From Deltaproteobacteria bacterium (GTDB lineage: Bacteria; Desulfobacterota; Desulfarculia; Adiutricales; Adiutricaceae), in the NCBI GenBank assembly GCA_031281735.1, contig JAITEZ010000245.1, forward strand, positions 1 through 36,507: a stretch of 36,507 nucleotides of DNA, written 5' to 3'. The notes under the pieces were generated by a model, which saw only the letters and a list, made by a program, of their open reading frames with translations, was not told the DNA's origin and did not search any database. The translations under genes were made by a program, and so were the position numbers. The stretch's first letter is position 1. Each line of letters starts with the position of its first letter. Positions 29,160 to 36,507 of this stretch are shown piece after piece.

Positions 29160-31439
29160 ATGCCTCCCGGCGCAACCCCGAGTTACGTCATCGGCCCCGA
29201 CCCCGCCGCCGCGGGGGGGCCGCCGGACGGCCCGCTGCGGCGGCGCCCGGCCTCCCCGGCGCGGCTGGCCTGGATCCTCTCTGCCCTTCTCGCCGCGGCC
29301 ATCCTCCTCGGCGCCCTGCCGCCCGCCGCCCGGGCCGCCGTCCCCAACGGCCAGGCGCCGGACGGCTGGCTCCCGGACGCGATCCTGGATCCCGGCGGCA
29401 ACCCCGGCCTGATCCTCGTGGTGGACAAGGCCCGCCAGGAGCTGCAGATCTATCTCCACGACGGGCGGGGGCGGATAATCCTGGAGAAGGTGATCCCCTG
29501 CTCGACTGGCATGGCCAGGGGCGACAAGCTCGTCCGCGGCGACAGGAAGACCCCGGACGGGTTCTACGTCTTCAACCAGAAGCTCCTGTCGGCGGAGCTG
29601 CCTGAAATCTACGGCATACTCGCCTACCCCATGGACTACCCCAACTTCTGGGACCGCGTGAGCGGCCACGGCGGGGACGGTATCTGGACCCACGGTGTGA
29701 ACAAGCCGCTGGTGGACTACGACTCCAACGGCTGCGTGGAGCTCTTCAACCACGACATTGCGGCCCTGGAGGACCGGATCCGCCTCTACGACACCCCCAT
29801 CCTCGTCTACGAGGAGGTGCGCTACGCGCCCCCGGAAGCCCTCCGGGAGGAGGCAGGCAGGGTGAGGGCCTTCGTCGAGGGCTGGAGGAGGGCCTGGGCC
29901 GGCAAGGATCACGAGACCTACGCGTCGCTCTACGCCGAGGACTTCGTGAGCTCCGACGGCATGGACCGCGGCTCCTGGCTCTCCCACAAGCGGAACGTCG
30001 CGGCGGGCTACCGGAGCATCCAGGTGGAGGTGGAGGGCCTGAGGATCTTCCGGCACCGGGATGTAACGGTGGCCACCTTCGTCCAGCGCTACCGCGGCGA
30101 CACCCGCTACTCATCCTCGGGAGGCAAGCGGCTCTTCCTGAGGCCCGCCGGGGACACCTACCTCGTCGCCGCCGAGGAGTTCGAGGGCGAGAGGCCCCCC
30201 TTCCCGGACAAGCGCCTGGGCCTCGAGGAGAAGCTCGCCGCCCTCACGACCCCCCCCCTGTCGGTGGCCTCCTTCGCCGCCCCCGTGGCGGCGGCCGGAG
30301 CGGGTTCCATCCTGCCCGGCGCCCCCGCTCTCGCGGTGGCCTCGGCGCCCGCCGCCGCAGGGGCGGACGGCGCCGGGGACGAGCTCGCACGCCTGGAGCT
30401 CGAGACACGGGCCAGGGGCCTGGGCCCCGGCAGGCCCGCCCCCGCCCCCCCCGCCGCTGGCGCCGAGGACGGCCCGGAGATCCCTGCCGCCGGCCCCGCC
30501 CCGGGGATCCCCGCCGGTGCCGGGACCGGGGCAGGGCCCGGGGCCGATGCCGCGGGCGGCCCCGAGACGCCGATACTCATGGCGTCCCTCGATCCGAGGG
30601 TCGCGGGGGGCGCGGTGCCGGACGCCTCCGGACCCGTTCCGGGGGAGGCCCCCGGCACAACTCCCGCCGCCTCCCTGGGCGGGGCGGGATCCCCCGCGAT
30701 GCAGTCCCCGGCAGGCCCCCGCATGAGCTCCCTGAGCGTACCCGCCTCGACCCAGAACCCCACGGTCTCCGGTTCCCTGACCCCCCCGCCCCCCGAGATC
30801 GAGGGCGGCGGGATCACCGCCCGGACGCCTCCGCCGGGGGACGCGGCCGAGGCCTCCGCGGACGTCCAGCCCTCCCGCGCCTCCCACCGGGTCACGGCCT
30901 CCGCCAGCGCCGGGGATCGCCCCCCCGTCCGCACCGGGGCGGGTGCCGCCGCCCCGGGCGGGGCCGGGGGCGGCCCCGGACCGCCGGACGCGCTCCTGGC
31001 CTCCCTCCTGCCGTTCGCGCCCCCCGCCGGCGCGGCGGCCGCCCCGCCGCCCGTCCCGCCCGCCGCCGCCGGCCCCGAGGCCGACCGGGCCGCGATCCTG
31101 GGGCTCCTCGCCGACTGGGCGGAGGCCTGGGAGGAGAAGGATCTCGACTCCTACTTCTCCTTCTATGCCGAGGACTTCCTTTTCCCCGACCGCGACATGG
31201 GCCGGGAGGCCTTCGTGAGGTACCGCTCGCGCCTCATCCGCGGCGCGGGGGTCATCGACGTGGAGCTGGAGGGGCCCGAGATCAGCGTGGACGGGGACCG
31301 CGCCGCGGTCAGCTTCGTGCAGCGCTACGCGAGCGACGCCTACAGCGACTCCGGCGAGAAGACGCTCCGGCTCGCCCGGAGGGGCGGGGCCTGGCGCATC
31401 GTCTCAGAGACCTTCCGCGTCTCCGGCGGTAGGGGGTGA
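29160..31439 (+). CDS. YkuD L,D-transpeptidase/carboxypeptidase with two NTF2-like domains (Csd6-like)
   Basis: An export signal (34-60, cleavage likely after ARA) precedes a YkuD domain (about 82-218) with catalytic His178 and Cys192 (HGVNK ... YDSNGCVEL). The first NTF2/SnoaL-like domain follows directly (about 232-342). This YkuD-NTF2 pairing is that of Helicobacter Csd6 and Campylobacter Pgp2, periplasmic L,D-carboxypeptidases that trim tetrapeptide stems to tripeptides. A ~290-residue Ala/Pro/Gly-rich linker leads to a second NTF2-like domain (about 641-755), with WAEAWEEKDLDSYFSFYAEDF echoing WRRAWAGKDHETYASLYAEDF of the first. The duplication is not usual for Csd6. True transpeptidase activity cannot be excluded. 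It lies in a tight operon: 4 nt from the upstream gene and 3 nt to the next. Confidence 0.85.
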   Translation: MPPGATPSYVIGPDPAAAGGPPDGPLRRRPASPARLAWILSALLAAAILLGALPPAARAAVPNGQAPDGWLPDAILDPGGNPGLILVVDKARQELQIYLHDGRGRIILEKVIPCSTGMARGDKLVRGDRKTPDGFYVFNQKLLSAELPEIYGILAYPMDYPNFWDRVSGHGGDGIWTHGVNKPLVDYDSNGCVELFNHDIAALEDRIRLYDTPILVYEEVRYAPPEALREEAGRVRAFVEGWRRAWAGKDHETYASLYAEDFVSSDGMDRGSWLSHKRNVAAGYRSIQVEVEGLRIFRHRDVTVATFVQRYRGDTRYSSSGGKRLFLRPAGDTYLVAAEEFEGERPPFPDKRLGLEEKLAALTTPPLSVASFAAPVAAAGAGSILPGAPALAVASAPAAAGADGAGDELARLELETRARGLGPGRPAPAPPAAGAEDGPEIPAAGPAPGIPAGAGTGAGPGADAAGGPETPILMASLDPRVAGGAVPDASGPVPGEAPGTTPAASLGGAGSPAMQSPAGPRMSSLSVPASTQNPTVSGSLTPPPPEIEGGGITARTPPPGDAAEASADVQPSRASHRVTASASAGDRPPVRTGAGAAAPGGAGGGPGPPDALLASLLPFAPPAGAAAAPPPVPPAAAGPEADRAAILGLLADWAEAWEEKDLDSYFSFYAEDFLFPDRDMGREAFVRYRSRLIRGAGVIDVELEGPEISVDGDRAAVSFVQRYASDAYSDSGEKTLRLARRGGAWRIVSETFRVSGGRG

Positions 31440-31442
31440 GCG

Positions 31443-32459
31443 GTGGACATTCCCGGATGCATCAAGGAACCCGCCGTCCGCGAGCCGGTCAAGCGCCTGC
31501 ACGTCCTCGTCATGACGGACGGAGGCTCCACGCGCAGGTTCTCGCTTTCCACCACCTTCCTCTGGATCATAGTTTCCATAACCCTCCTGGTGTTCCTGGC
31601 CCTGGGGGTCCTCTCGTACCTCGCAAGCTCCCTGCTGGTGGACAACAGGAGGCTCCAGACCCGCTACGACTTTGAGATCAGGCGGCTGGAGACCCAGGCG
31701 TACAACAGGACGATCCCCGACACGGGCGAGGCGGCGGGGCGGATACTGGAGAGGCTGGATCAGGCGGCGCTGAGCGCACGGGACGATGCCCCGGATCTGC
31801 CCGATCCGGTCCCGGCCGCCCCCGACGGCGGGGCGGTGTCGGTGGACGGGGGCGGAGGGGCGGCCGAGGCCGGCGCCCCCCCCCCCCCCGCGGGATCCGC
31901 GCAGGCGGCCCCGGCCGGGCGGAACCCCGCCGGGCAGGTCACCGCCGGGGACGGGCCGGACGCCGACCCCGCCCAGGCCGAGATCCCCGGGGCGCCGGCC
32001 GCGGGCGAGGACGGGGACGGTGTCGCCGCCCCCCCGGGCGCCGCGGGACCCGAGGAGGAGGCCTGGGCCGCCCTCCACAAGCGCCTCGCGCTGCCCTCCG
32101 GCGTCCCCGTGCTGGACGTGGACGAGTTCAGGTTCTCCCCTGACGGCTCCTTCACCTATTACCTGAAGAAGATTACCGAGCCCGGCGACCGCCTACGCGG
32201 GCGGGCCATCACGGTGTTCTCCGTGCGGGACCGGGGCGGCAAGGTGGCCCTGGTCTCCGACCCCGAGATAGATCTGCGGAACCCCTCCCAGGGCTGGGAC
32301 CGGGGCGGCCGCTACAACATCATCGCCTCCAAGGTATACAAGGGCCGCATCCGCATCCCCCAGGGTGGCATGGCCCTCGCGGCCGAGGTGCTGGCCTGGG
32401 AGGAGGACACCAAGGCGCTGGTCTTCCTCAAGAGGGTGCCCTTGGAAGGGGGGGAATGA
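31443..32459 (+). CDS. Bitopic membrane protein of the envelope operon, unknown domain
   Basis: The 338-residue protein starts at GTG 31443 with AGGGGG upstream, 3 nt after the YkuD-type gene. It has a cytoplasmic head (RLHVLVMTDGGSTRRFSL), one membrane span (38-64), a short helical stretch (LLVDNRRLQTRYDFEIRR), a ~120-residue Gly/Pro/Ala-rich linker and a compact C-terminal domain of about 130 residues (VLDVDEFRFSPDGSFTYYLKK onward) that I do not recognise. The head and span resemble those of the M23 peptidase at 14778. Placed between two peptidoglycan-trimming enzymes, it may scaffold them at the membrane, a job like that of Csd5 in Helicobacter, but no sequence link to Csd5 is claimed. Confidence 0.72.
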   Translation: MDIPGCIKEPAVREPVKRLHVLVMTDGGSTRRFSLSTTFLWIIVSITLLVFLALGVLSYLASSLLVDNRRLQTRYDFEIRRLETQAYNRTIPDTGEAAGRILERLDQAALSARDDAPDLPDPVPAAPDGGAVSVDGGGGAAEAGAPPPPAGSAQAAPAGRNPAGQVTAGDGPDADPAQAEIPGAPAAGEDGDGVAAPPGAAGPEEEAWAALHKRLALPSGVPVLDVDEFRFSPDGSFTYYLKKITEPGDRLRGRAITVFSVRDRGGKVALVSDPEIDLRNPSQGWDRGGRYNIIASKVYKGRIRIPQGGMALAAEVLAWEEDTKALVFLKRVPLEGGE

Positions 32460-32460
32460 C

Positions 32461-34614
32461 ATGACGGGGTCAGTCAGGGCCCTGCCGCCGCCCCGGCGGT
32501 TCCCGGCGGCCGCCGCGGTAGCCCTCGCGGCGCTGGCGCTGGCAGCCGGGCCCGCCGCGGCGCCCCTCCCGGCCGCGCCCGAGCCCCTCGCCGGATACCG
32601 CTCCCCCGCGCCCGCGGGGGGCGCGGATCGCCAGCACATCGTCTATTTCCGGGGGACGGAGCAGGAGCTGGAGATCTACAAGATCTTCGGGCGGCGCGAG
32701 GGGCCCACCGTCATGATCCTGGGCGGCATACAGGGGGACGAGCCCGGGGGCTTCCTTTCGGCCGACCTATACGTGGACACGGCCCTGGAGCGCGGGAACC
32801 TCATCGTGGTGCCCCGCGCCAACTTCAAGTCCATCATCTCCTTCGATCGCGGCACCCTGGGCGACATGAACCGGAAGTTCTCCGAGGGCGTCCCCGGGCC
32901 CGCGCCGGACCCCGACCCCGACCAGGAGGCGGTGCGCGTCATCAAGAACCTCATGGCCGAGGCGGACGTGTTCCTGAACCTCCACGACGGCTCGGGCTTC
33001 TACCGGCACTCCTGGGAGTCCGACATGGCCAACCCCAGGCGCTACGGCCAGTGCATCATCGCGGACGCGGAGGAGTACGCCGACCCCAGGACGGGGCGTG
33101 TCCTGCGGCTGGGGCGAGACGCGCGGCGCGCGGTCGAGATGGTCAACCGCGAGATCCCCGAGGACATCTACAAGTTCCGGTTCTCCAACCACGACACCCT
33201 CTCCGCCGACACCCGGCACGCGGAGCAGCGCGGGAGCGCCACCTTCTACGCGCTCACCGCCCTGGGCATCCCCGCCTACGGCATCGAGACCTCCAAGCAG
33301 CTCCCCAGCCTGGAGATGAAGATCCGCCAGCACAACCTGGCGGTCAACGCCTTCATGGAGATCTACGGGGTGGTGCCCGAGAGCCCGCGGGTCAGGCTCG
33401 AGCCCCCCGAGCTGAGCTTCATCGTGGTCTCCGTGGAGGGCCATCCCGCCATGGCCGTGCGCGACGGCGAGACCCTCCTCGTGCCCGGGGGGGCCCTCGT
33501 GGAGATCCTCCACGTGGCCTCCAACTACTCGCGGGGCCTCTCCGCGGACGTGCTGGGCCTGGGGGGCCTCAACGACATCGGGACGCCGCTCGCCGTGAAC
33601 GCGCCCACTGCGGTGGTCGCCCGCCGCGACAACATCCGGATAGGCCGGGTGGGGCTGGGGATCCTGCCGGGAGACGCCCAGTCCCCGCCGCGAGTTGTGG
33701 CGGCCCCGGGCGCCGCCGGGACGGCCGGTGCTGTGGCCGCGGCAGGCTGGCTCCCCGGCCGTCCTTCGCCCGGAACCCCCTCCGTCCCCGCGGCGGGCGC
33801 GGCGGGTACGGCTGCGGGGACGGCCGGGGCCGGATCCGCGGCGGCGGGGTTGCCTGCGGGTGCGGCCGGGCCCGCGGCTGGGCCTGGCATCGGCGGCGCC
33901 GTCACGGGCGACGGCGGCGCGGGCGTTTCCGGGGCGGGGGCCGCCCCCCCTTACGCCAGGCCACAGGTGAGCGGGCCCCTCCCCCCTCCCGGGGGGGAGG
34001 GGGCGGCCGGATCCGGCGGCGTCACGGCCTTCATCCTGGAGGTGGACGGCCGGCCCGTGAGCCTCGCCCCGGGCGGGATCCTGAGCGTCCGCCAGGGGGC
34101 GCGGATCAGGATGGTGGACATCTCGAGCCTCTCGCCGCTGCCTGCCTCCGTCGTCATGAACTTCCGGGGCTTCGTGGGCAGGGCCGGGGACGCCACCGGC
34201 AACGACCGTGGCACCGAGTGCGACACCGCGCGGGATCTCATCGCCCGTTTCGCCACGAGAGGCCAGAACGGCTTTCCCGTCTATCAGCTGGGGGCCGAGG
34301 ACGGCAAGGAGATCCTCGCCCGGGCCTTCGTGGAGGTGGTCTCCCTCCAGCTTGAGAGCATCGTGTTCGAGAGGGAGGGGAAGCAGAAGATCCTCCGCCT
34401 CGGTGAGCGCTGGCACGTGCCTGCAGGCGCCCGGGTGATTCTGAAGGAGGTGCGGCTCCTGGGCGGCCTCCCCCTGGAGGAGCCCAGGCTGACCCTCGGT
34501 GGCAGGCCGCTGCCGGTCGGACTGCCGCAGACGCTCTTGATGCCGCAGATCGCGGTGTCGCTAGCGGTCTTCTCCAAAGGCGATCTCGCCGGCAAGGTGG
34601 TGCTCTACCCTTGA
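32461..34614 (+). CDS. Csd4/Pgp1-like zinc D,L-carboxypeptidase (M14-related)
   Basis: This 717-residue protein has a signal peptide (about 1-35) and an M14/AstE-type zinc carboxypeptidase domain (about 60-305). The metal site reads GGIQGDEPGG, so Gln91 stands where most relatives have His, with Glu94 and His175 (LNLHDGSGFY); Glu276 (GIETSK) would be catalytic. The Gln-Glu-His site and LHDGSGFY are features of Helicobacter Csd4, which cuts tripeptide stems to dipeptides to give helical shape. Two further beta-rich regions, about 310-400 and 520-717, are split by a ~110-residue Ala/Gly/Pro linker. The start at 32461 follows a GGAAGGGGGG site and sits one base after the previous stop; the track's ORF starts 32 codons too early. 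It is the last gene of the operon. Confidence 0.85.
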   Translation: MTGSVRALPPPRRFPAAAAVALAALALAAGPAAAPLPAAPEPLAGYRSPAPAGGADRQHIVYFRGTEQELEIYKIFGRREGPTVMILGGIQGDEPGGFLSADLYVDTALERGNLIVVPRANFKSIISFDRGTLGDMNRKFSEGVPGPAPDPDPDQEAVRVIKNLMAEADVFLNLHDGSGFYRHSWESDMANPRRYGQCIIADAEEYADPRTGRVLRLGRDARRAVEMVNREIPEDIYKFRFSNHDTLSADTRHAEQRGSATFYALTALGIPAYGIETSKQLPSLEMKIRQHNLAVNAFMEIYGVVPESPRVRLEPPELSFIVVSVEGHPAMAVRDGETLLVPGGALVEILHVASNYSRGLSADVLGLGGLNDIGTPLAVNAPTAVVARRDNIRIGRVGLGILPGDAQSPPRVVAAPGAAGTAGAVAAAGWLPGRPSPGTPSVPAAGAAGTAAGTAGAGSAAAGLPAGAAGPAAGPGIGGAVTGDGGAGVSGAGAAPPYARPQVSGPLPPPGGEGAAGSGGVTAFILEVDGRPVSLAPGGILSVRQGARIRMVDISSLSPLPASVVMNFRGFVGRAGDATGNDRGTECDTARDLIARFATRGQNGFPVYQLGAEDGKEILARAFVEVVSLQLESIVFEREGKQKILRLGERWHVPAGARVILKEVRLLGGLPLEEPRLTLGGRPLPVGLPQTLLMPQIAVSLAVFSKGDLAGKVVLYP

Positions 34615-34722
34615 GACGGCCGGGATGGGAGGGTAGGGGCAGGCGCGCGGCTCCGGGTTCCCGCTGCCGTCCCCGATCCCCGTCCCGCCCGTGCCTCCTC
34701 AAGCTCTCAGGAGCCTCCCAGT

Positions 34723-34960
34723 GAGGCCTTCCTTGGGCCCTCCCTGGGGCTCTCCCCTGGGGCTTCTCCCCTGGGGGGCTCCTGAGGGCTTCCCTGAGGG
34801 CTTCCCAGAGGGCTTCCCTGGGGGCTTCCCTGGGCTGCTTCCCTGGGGGCTTCCCAGAGGGCTTCCCTGGGGGCTTCCTGAGGCTCCTGAGAGGCTCCCC
34901 TTGGGGGGGGCTTCCCCTGGGGCTCCCTGAGGCTGGCTCCCTGAGGATTCTTCCCCTGGG
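34723..34960. repeat. 12-bp minisatellite upstream of mtaB
   Basis: Imperfect copies of GGGCTTCCCTGG/GGGCTTCCCAGA run through this stretch, cleanest at 34786-34884. Each unit can fold on itself (GGG ctt CCC). Several frames on both strands stay open, which explains the ORFs in the track; I see no ribosome binding site or domain supporting a protein. It fills most of the 500-bp gap (34615-35114) between the envelope operon and mtaB. No clear terminator or mtaB promoter is visible in the gap. Confidence 0.8.
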
Positions 34961-35114
34961 GCCCTCCCTCTCCCCCTGCCTTTCCCAGAGGGGCCTCCCT
35001 GCCTCCCTGGGTCGCCCAGAGCGTCCCGGTGCCCCGGTTTTCCCCCGGGGCGCCCTTTTTCGGCGCCTCCCCCGTCCGCCCGCTTCCCACACGAGGAACC
35101 AGACCGCCCGAGAC

Positions 35115-36464
35115 ATGAAGTTCCGCATCCACACCATGGGCTGCAAGGTAAACCAGGCCGAATCAGCGTCCATGGCCGCGAGGCTCGAGGCGGCCGGGTT
35201 CCTGCCCTGCGGGGACGGCGAGCCGGGCCTCGTGGTGCTCAACACCTGTTGCGTGACGGGGGCTGCCGAGAAGGAGGCCTACCGGATCCTCAGGCGCCTG
35301 AGGCGCGAGCATCCCGGGGCCAGGGTGGTGGCGGCGGGCTGCCTGGCCCATCTCGCGCCGGACAGGCTGGCCGCGGGGGGGCTCTCGGATCTGGTGCTGG
35401 GCAACTCCTGGAAGGGCGAGCTGCCGGATCTCCTGGATCTCCCGGACGGCACGGCGCTTGTCGGGGGCGGCCCGGAAGGGGGCTCCCCGGGTGCGGCCCG
35501 CGCGGGCGGCGGGAAGGGGCCTGGTGCCCCCGCCAGCCCCGCCCCGGCGGTCCCCCGGGGTCGGACCCGGCTGTTCCTCAAGATCCAGGATGGCTGCTCG
35601 CGCACCTGCGCCTACTGCGTCATCCCCTCCGTCCGGGGCCCCTCCCGGAGCCTCCCCCCGGAGGCCGTGCTCGCGGGGCTCAGGGCGGCGATGGAGCAGG
35701 GGGTGGGCGAGACGGTGCTCACGGGGGTGCACCTGGGGTCATGGGGGTCGGATCTCCGGCCCCGCTCGAGCCTGCCCGCCCTCCTGGACGCGGTGGAGAG
35801 CGAGCTCGCCCCGGACCCGGGGCGCTTCCGGCTGCGGCTCAGCTCGCTCGATCCCGGCGAGGCCCTGCCTCTGCTCCCGGCCTTCCACAGGATGCCGTTC
35901 CTGGCGCCGCACCTCCACCTCCCCCTCCAGGCGGGGTCGGAGCGTGTCCTGAAGGCCATGGGGAGGCCCGCAGGCCTGCGCGGGTTCCGGGAGGCGGCGG
36001 AGGCCTTCGCGGGGGCCTTGCCGGGCGCGTCCGTGGGCGCGGATCTCATAGCGGGCTTCCCCGGGGAGACCCCGGAGGACTTCGCGGAGGGGTGCGCCGC
36101 GGTCGACACCCTTCCCCTCTCCTACCTCCACGTCTTCCCCTTCTCGGGGCGCCCCGGCACGCCCGCGGCCGTCATGCCGGGCCAGATCCCCCTGCGGGAG
36201 AGGGCGCGGAGGGTCTCCGAGCTCAGGAGGATCGACCGGGCCCTGCGGGAGGCCTTCCTGGCGCGCTCCCTGGGGCGGGAGCACCTGGCGCTGGCGGAGG
36301 TGGGGGTTCACCGCGGGTCAGGGCGCATGAGGGTCCTGACCGGAAACTATCTCCGCGCCCTCCTCCCCGGGGGCGCGGGGCCGGCTCCCGGAAGCCTCCT
36401 GAGGGTGCGCCTGGGCCCAGCCCGCAACCCCTGGGGCCTCACCGAGGCCGAGCCGTGCCCGTGA
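35115..36464 (+). CDS. mtaB: tRNA (t6A37) methylthiotransferase MtaB
   Basis: This radical-SAM enzyme adds a methylthio group to t6A37 of tRNAs reading ANN codons. The N-terminal UPF0004 domain supplies the second [4Fe-4S] cluster through Cys10 (GCKVNQAE), Cys45 (NTCCVT) and Cys76 (AAGC). The radical-SAM cluster is CSRTCAYC (Cys161, Cys165, Cys168). GCKVNQAE separates MtaB from MiaB (GCQMN) and RimO. The C-terminal part after about residue 375 corresponds to the TRAM tRNA-binding domain but is weakly conserved. A Gly/Ala/Pro-rich insert (about 117-148) separates the first two domains and is not usual. The start is ATG 35115 without a strong ribosome binding site. Total length, 449, is normal. 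Only 43 nt follow in the window. Confidence 0.93.
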   Translation: MKFRIHTMGCKVNQAESASMAARLEAAGFLPCGDGEPGLVVLNTCCVTGAAEKEAYRILRRLRREHPGARVVAAGCLAHLAPDRLAAGGLSDLVLGNSWKGELPDLLDLPDGTALVGGGPEGGSPGAARAGGGKGPGAPASPAPAVPRGRTRLFLKIQDGCSRTCAYCVIPSVRGPSRSLPPEAVLAGLRAAMEQGVGETVLTGVHLGSWGSDLRPRSSLPALLDAVESELAPDPGRFRLRLSSLDPGEALPLLPAFHRMPFLAPHLHLPLQAGSERVLKAMGRPAGLRGFREAAEAFAGALPGASVGADLIAGFPGETPEDFAEGCAAVDTLPLSYLHVFPFSGRPGTPAAVMPGQIPLRERARRVSELRRIDRALREAFLARSLGREHLALAEVGVHRGSGRMRVLTGNYLRALLPGGAGPAPGSLLRVRLGPARNPWGLTEAEPCP

Positions 36465-36507
36465 GGGGCGCCTCCGGCGGCCCCGGCGGCGGGCCGCCCG
36501 GCGAGCC

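Noticed and set aside
34691-34930. Small ORFs across the region before mtaB, considered as a repeat protein
   Set aside because: The 12-bp minisatellite keeps several frames open on both strands, so openness carries no coding signal.

Overview
The window reads as chromosome of a high-GC (roughly 70% or more by eye) Gram-negative, flagellated, probably anaerobic bacterium. It carries fliF-fliG-fliH, SecA with a zinc-binding tail, a two-subunit-type (class I) fumarate hydratase alpha chain, a SPOR protein and envelope enzymes. Together these fit Deltaproteobacteria/Desulfobacterota in the broad sense (a Desulfovibrio-like or host-associated relative), but no marker here fixes the taxon. Coding density is low: long GC-rich gene-free stretches separate the genes and hold decayed mobile DNA and repeats.

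Layout. 1-3.9 kb (minus strand): fumarate hydratase alpha subunit, a degenerate ~100-bp tandem repeat, then the pair pssA -> SPOR protein behind an extended -10 promoter. 4.4-6.4 kb: a complete, AT-rich, apparently recent IS1634-family element with 31-bp inverted repeats. 7.7-8.8 kb: a decayed ISAzo13-type transposase. 10-12.5 kb: a 13-repeat Sel1 protein and a short-chain dehydrogenase. 12.6-13.9 kb: the C-terminal stump of a restriction-modification-type helicase abutting a broken TnpB gene. 14.6-19.2 kb: a near-consensus promoter, an M23 peptidase, a rho-independent terminator and secA. 19.3-20.3 kb: a second, related TnpB wreck on the minus strand. 22.3-27.8 kb: fliF-fliG-fliH and an overlapping methyltransferase gene. 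28.4-34.6 kb: a promoter and a tight four-gene envelope operon (probable lipoprotein, YkuD protein with two NTF2-like domains, bitopic membrane protein, Csd4-like zinc carboxypeptidase). 34.7-35.0 kb: a 12-bp minisatellite. 35.1-36.5 kb: mtaB.

How the genes work together. The four-gene operon recalls the Csd6/Pgp2 and Csd4/Pgp1 peptidoglycan-trimming enzymes that give Helicobacter and Campylobacter their helical shape. Csd6/Pgp2 trims tetrapeptide stems to tripeptides, and Csd4/Pgp1 trims tripeptides to dipeptides. The M23 peptidase could be the matching endopeptidase, and its N-terminal membrane module resembles that of the operon's bitopic protein. With the flagellar MS-ring/switch genes this suggests a curved or helical motile cell; that is inference. 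A second theme is decay: the helicase stump and both TnpB wrecks appear enriched for A:T to G:C transitions at residues normally conserved in their families, which may help explain the very GC-rich junk between genes. Family consensus sequences were recalled from memory and nothing was searched.
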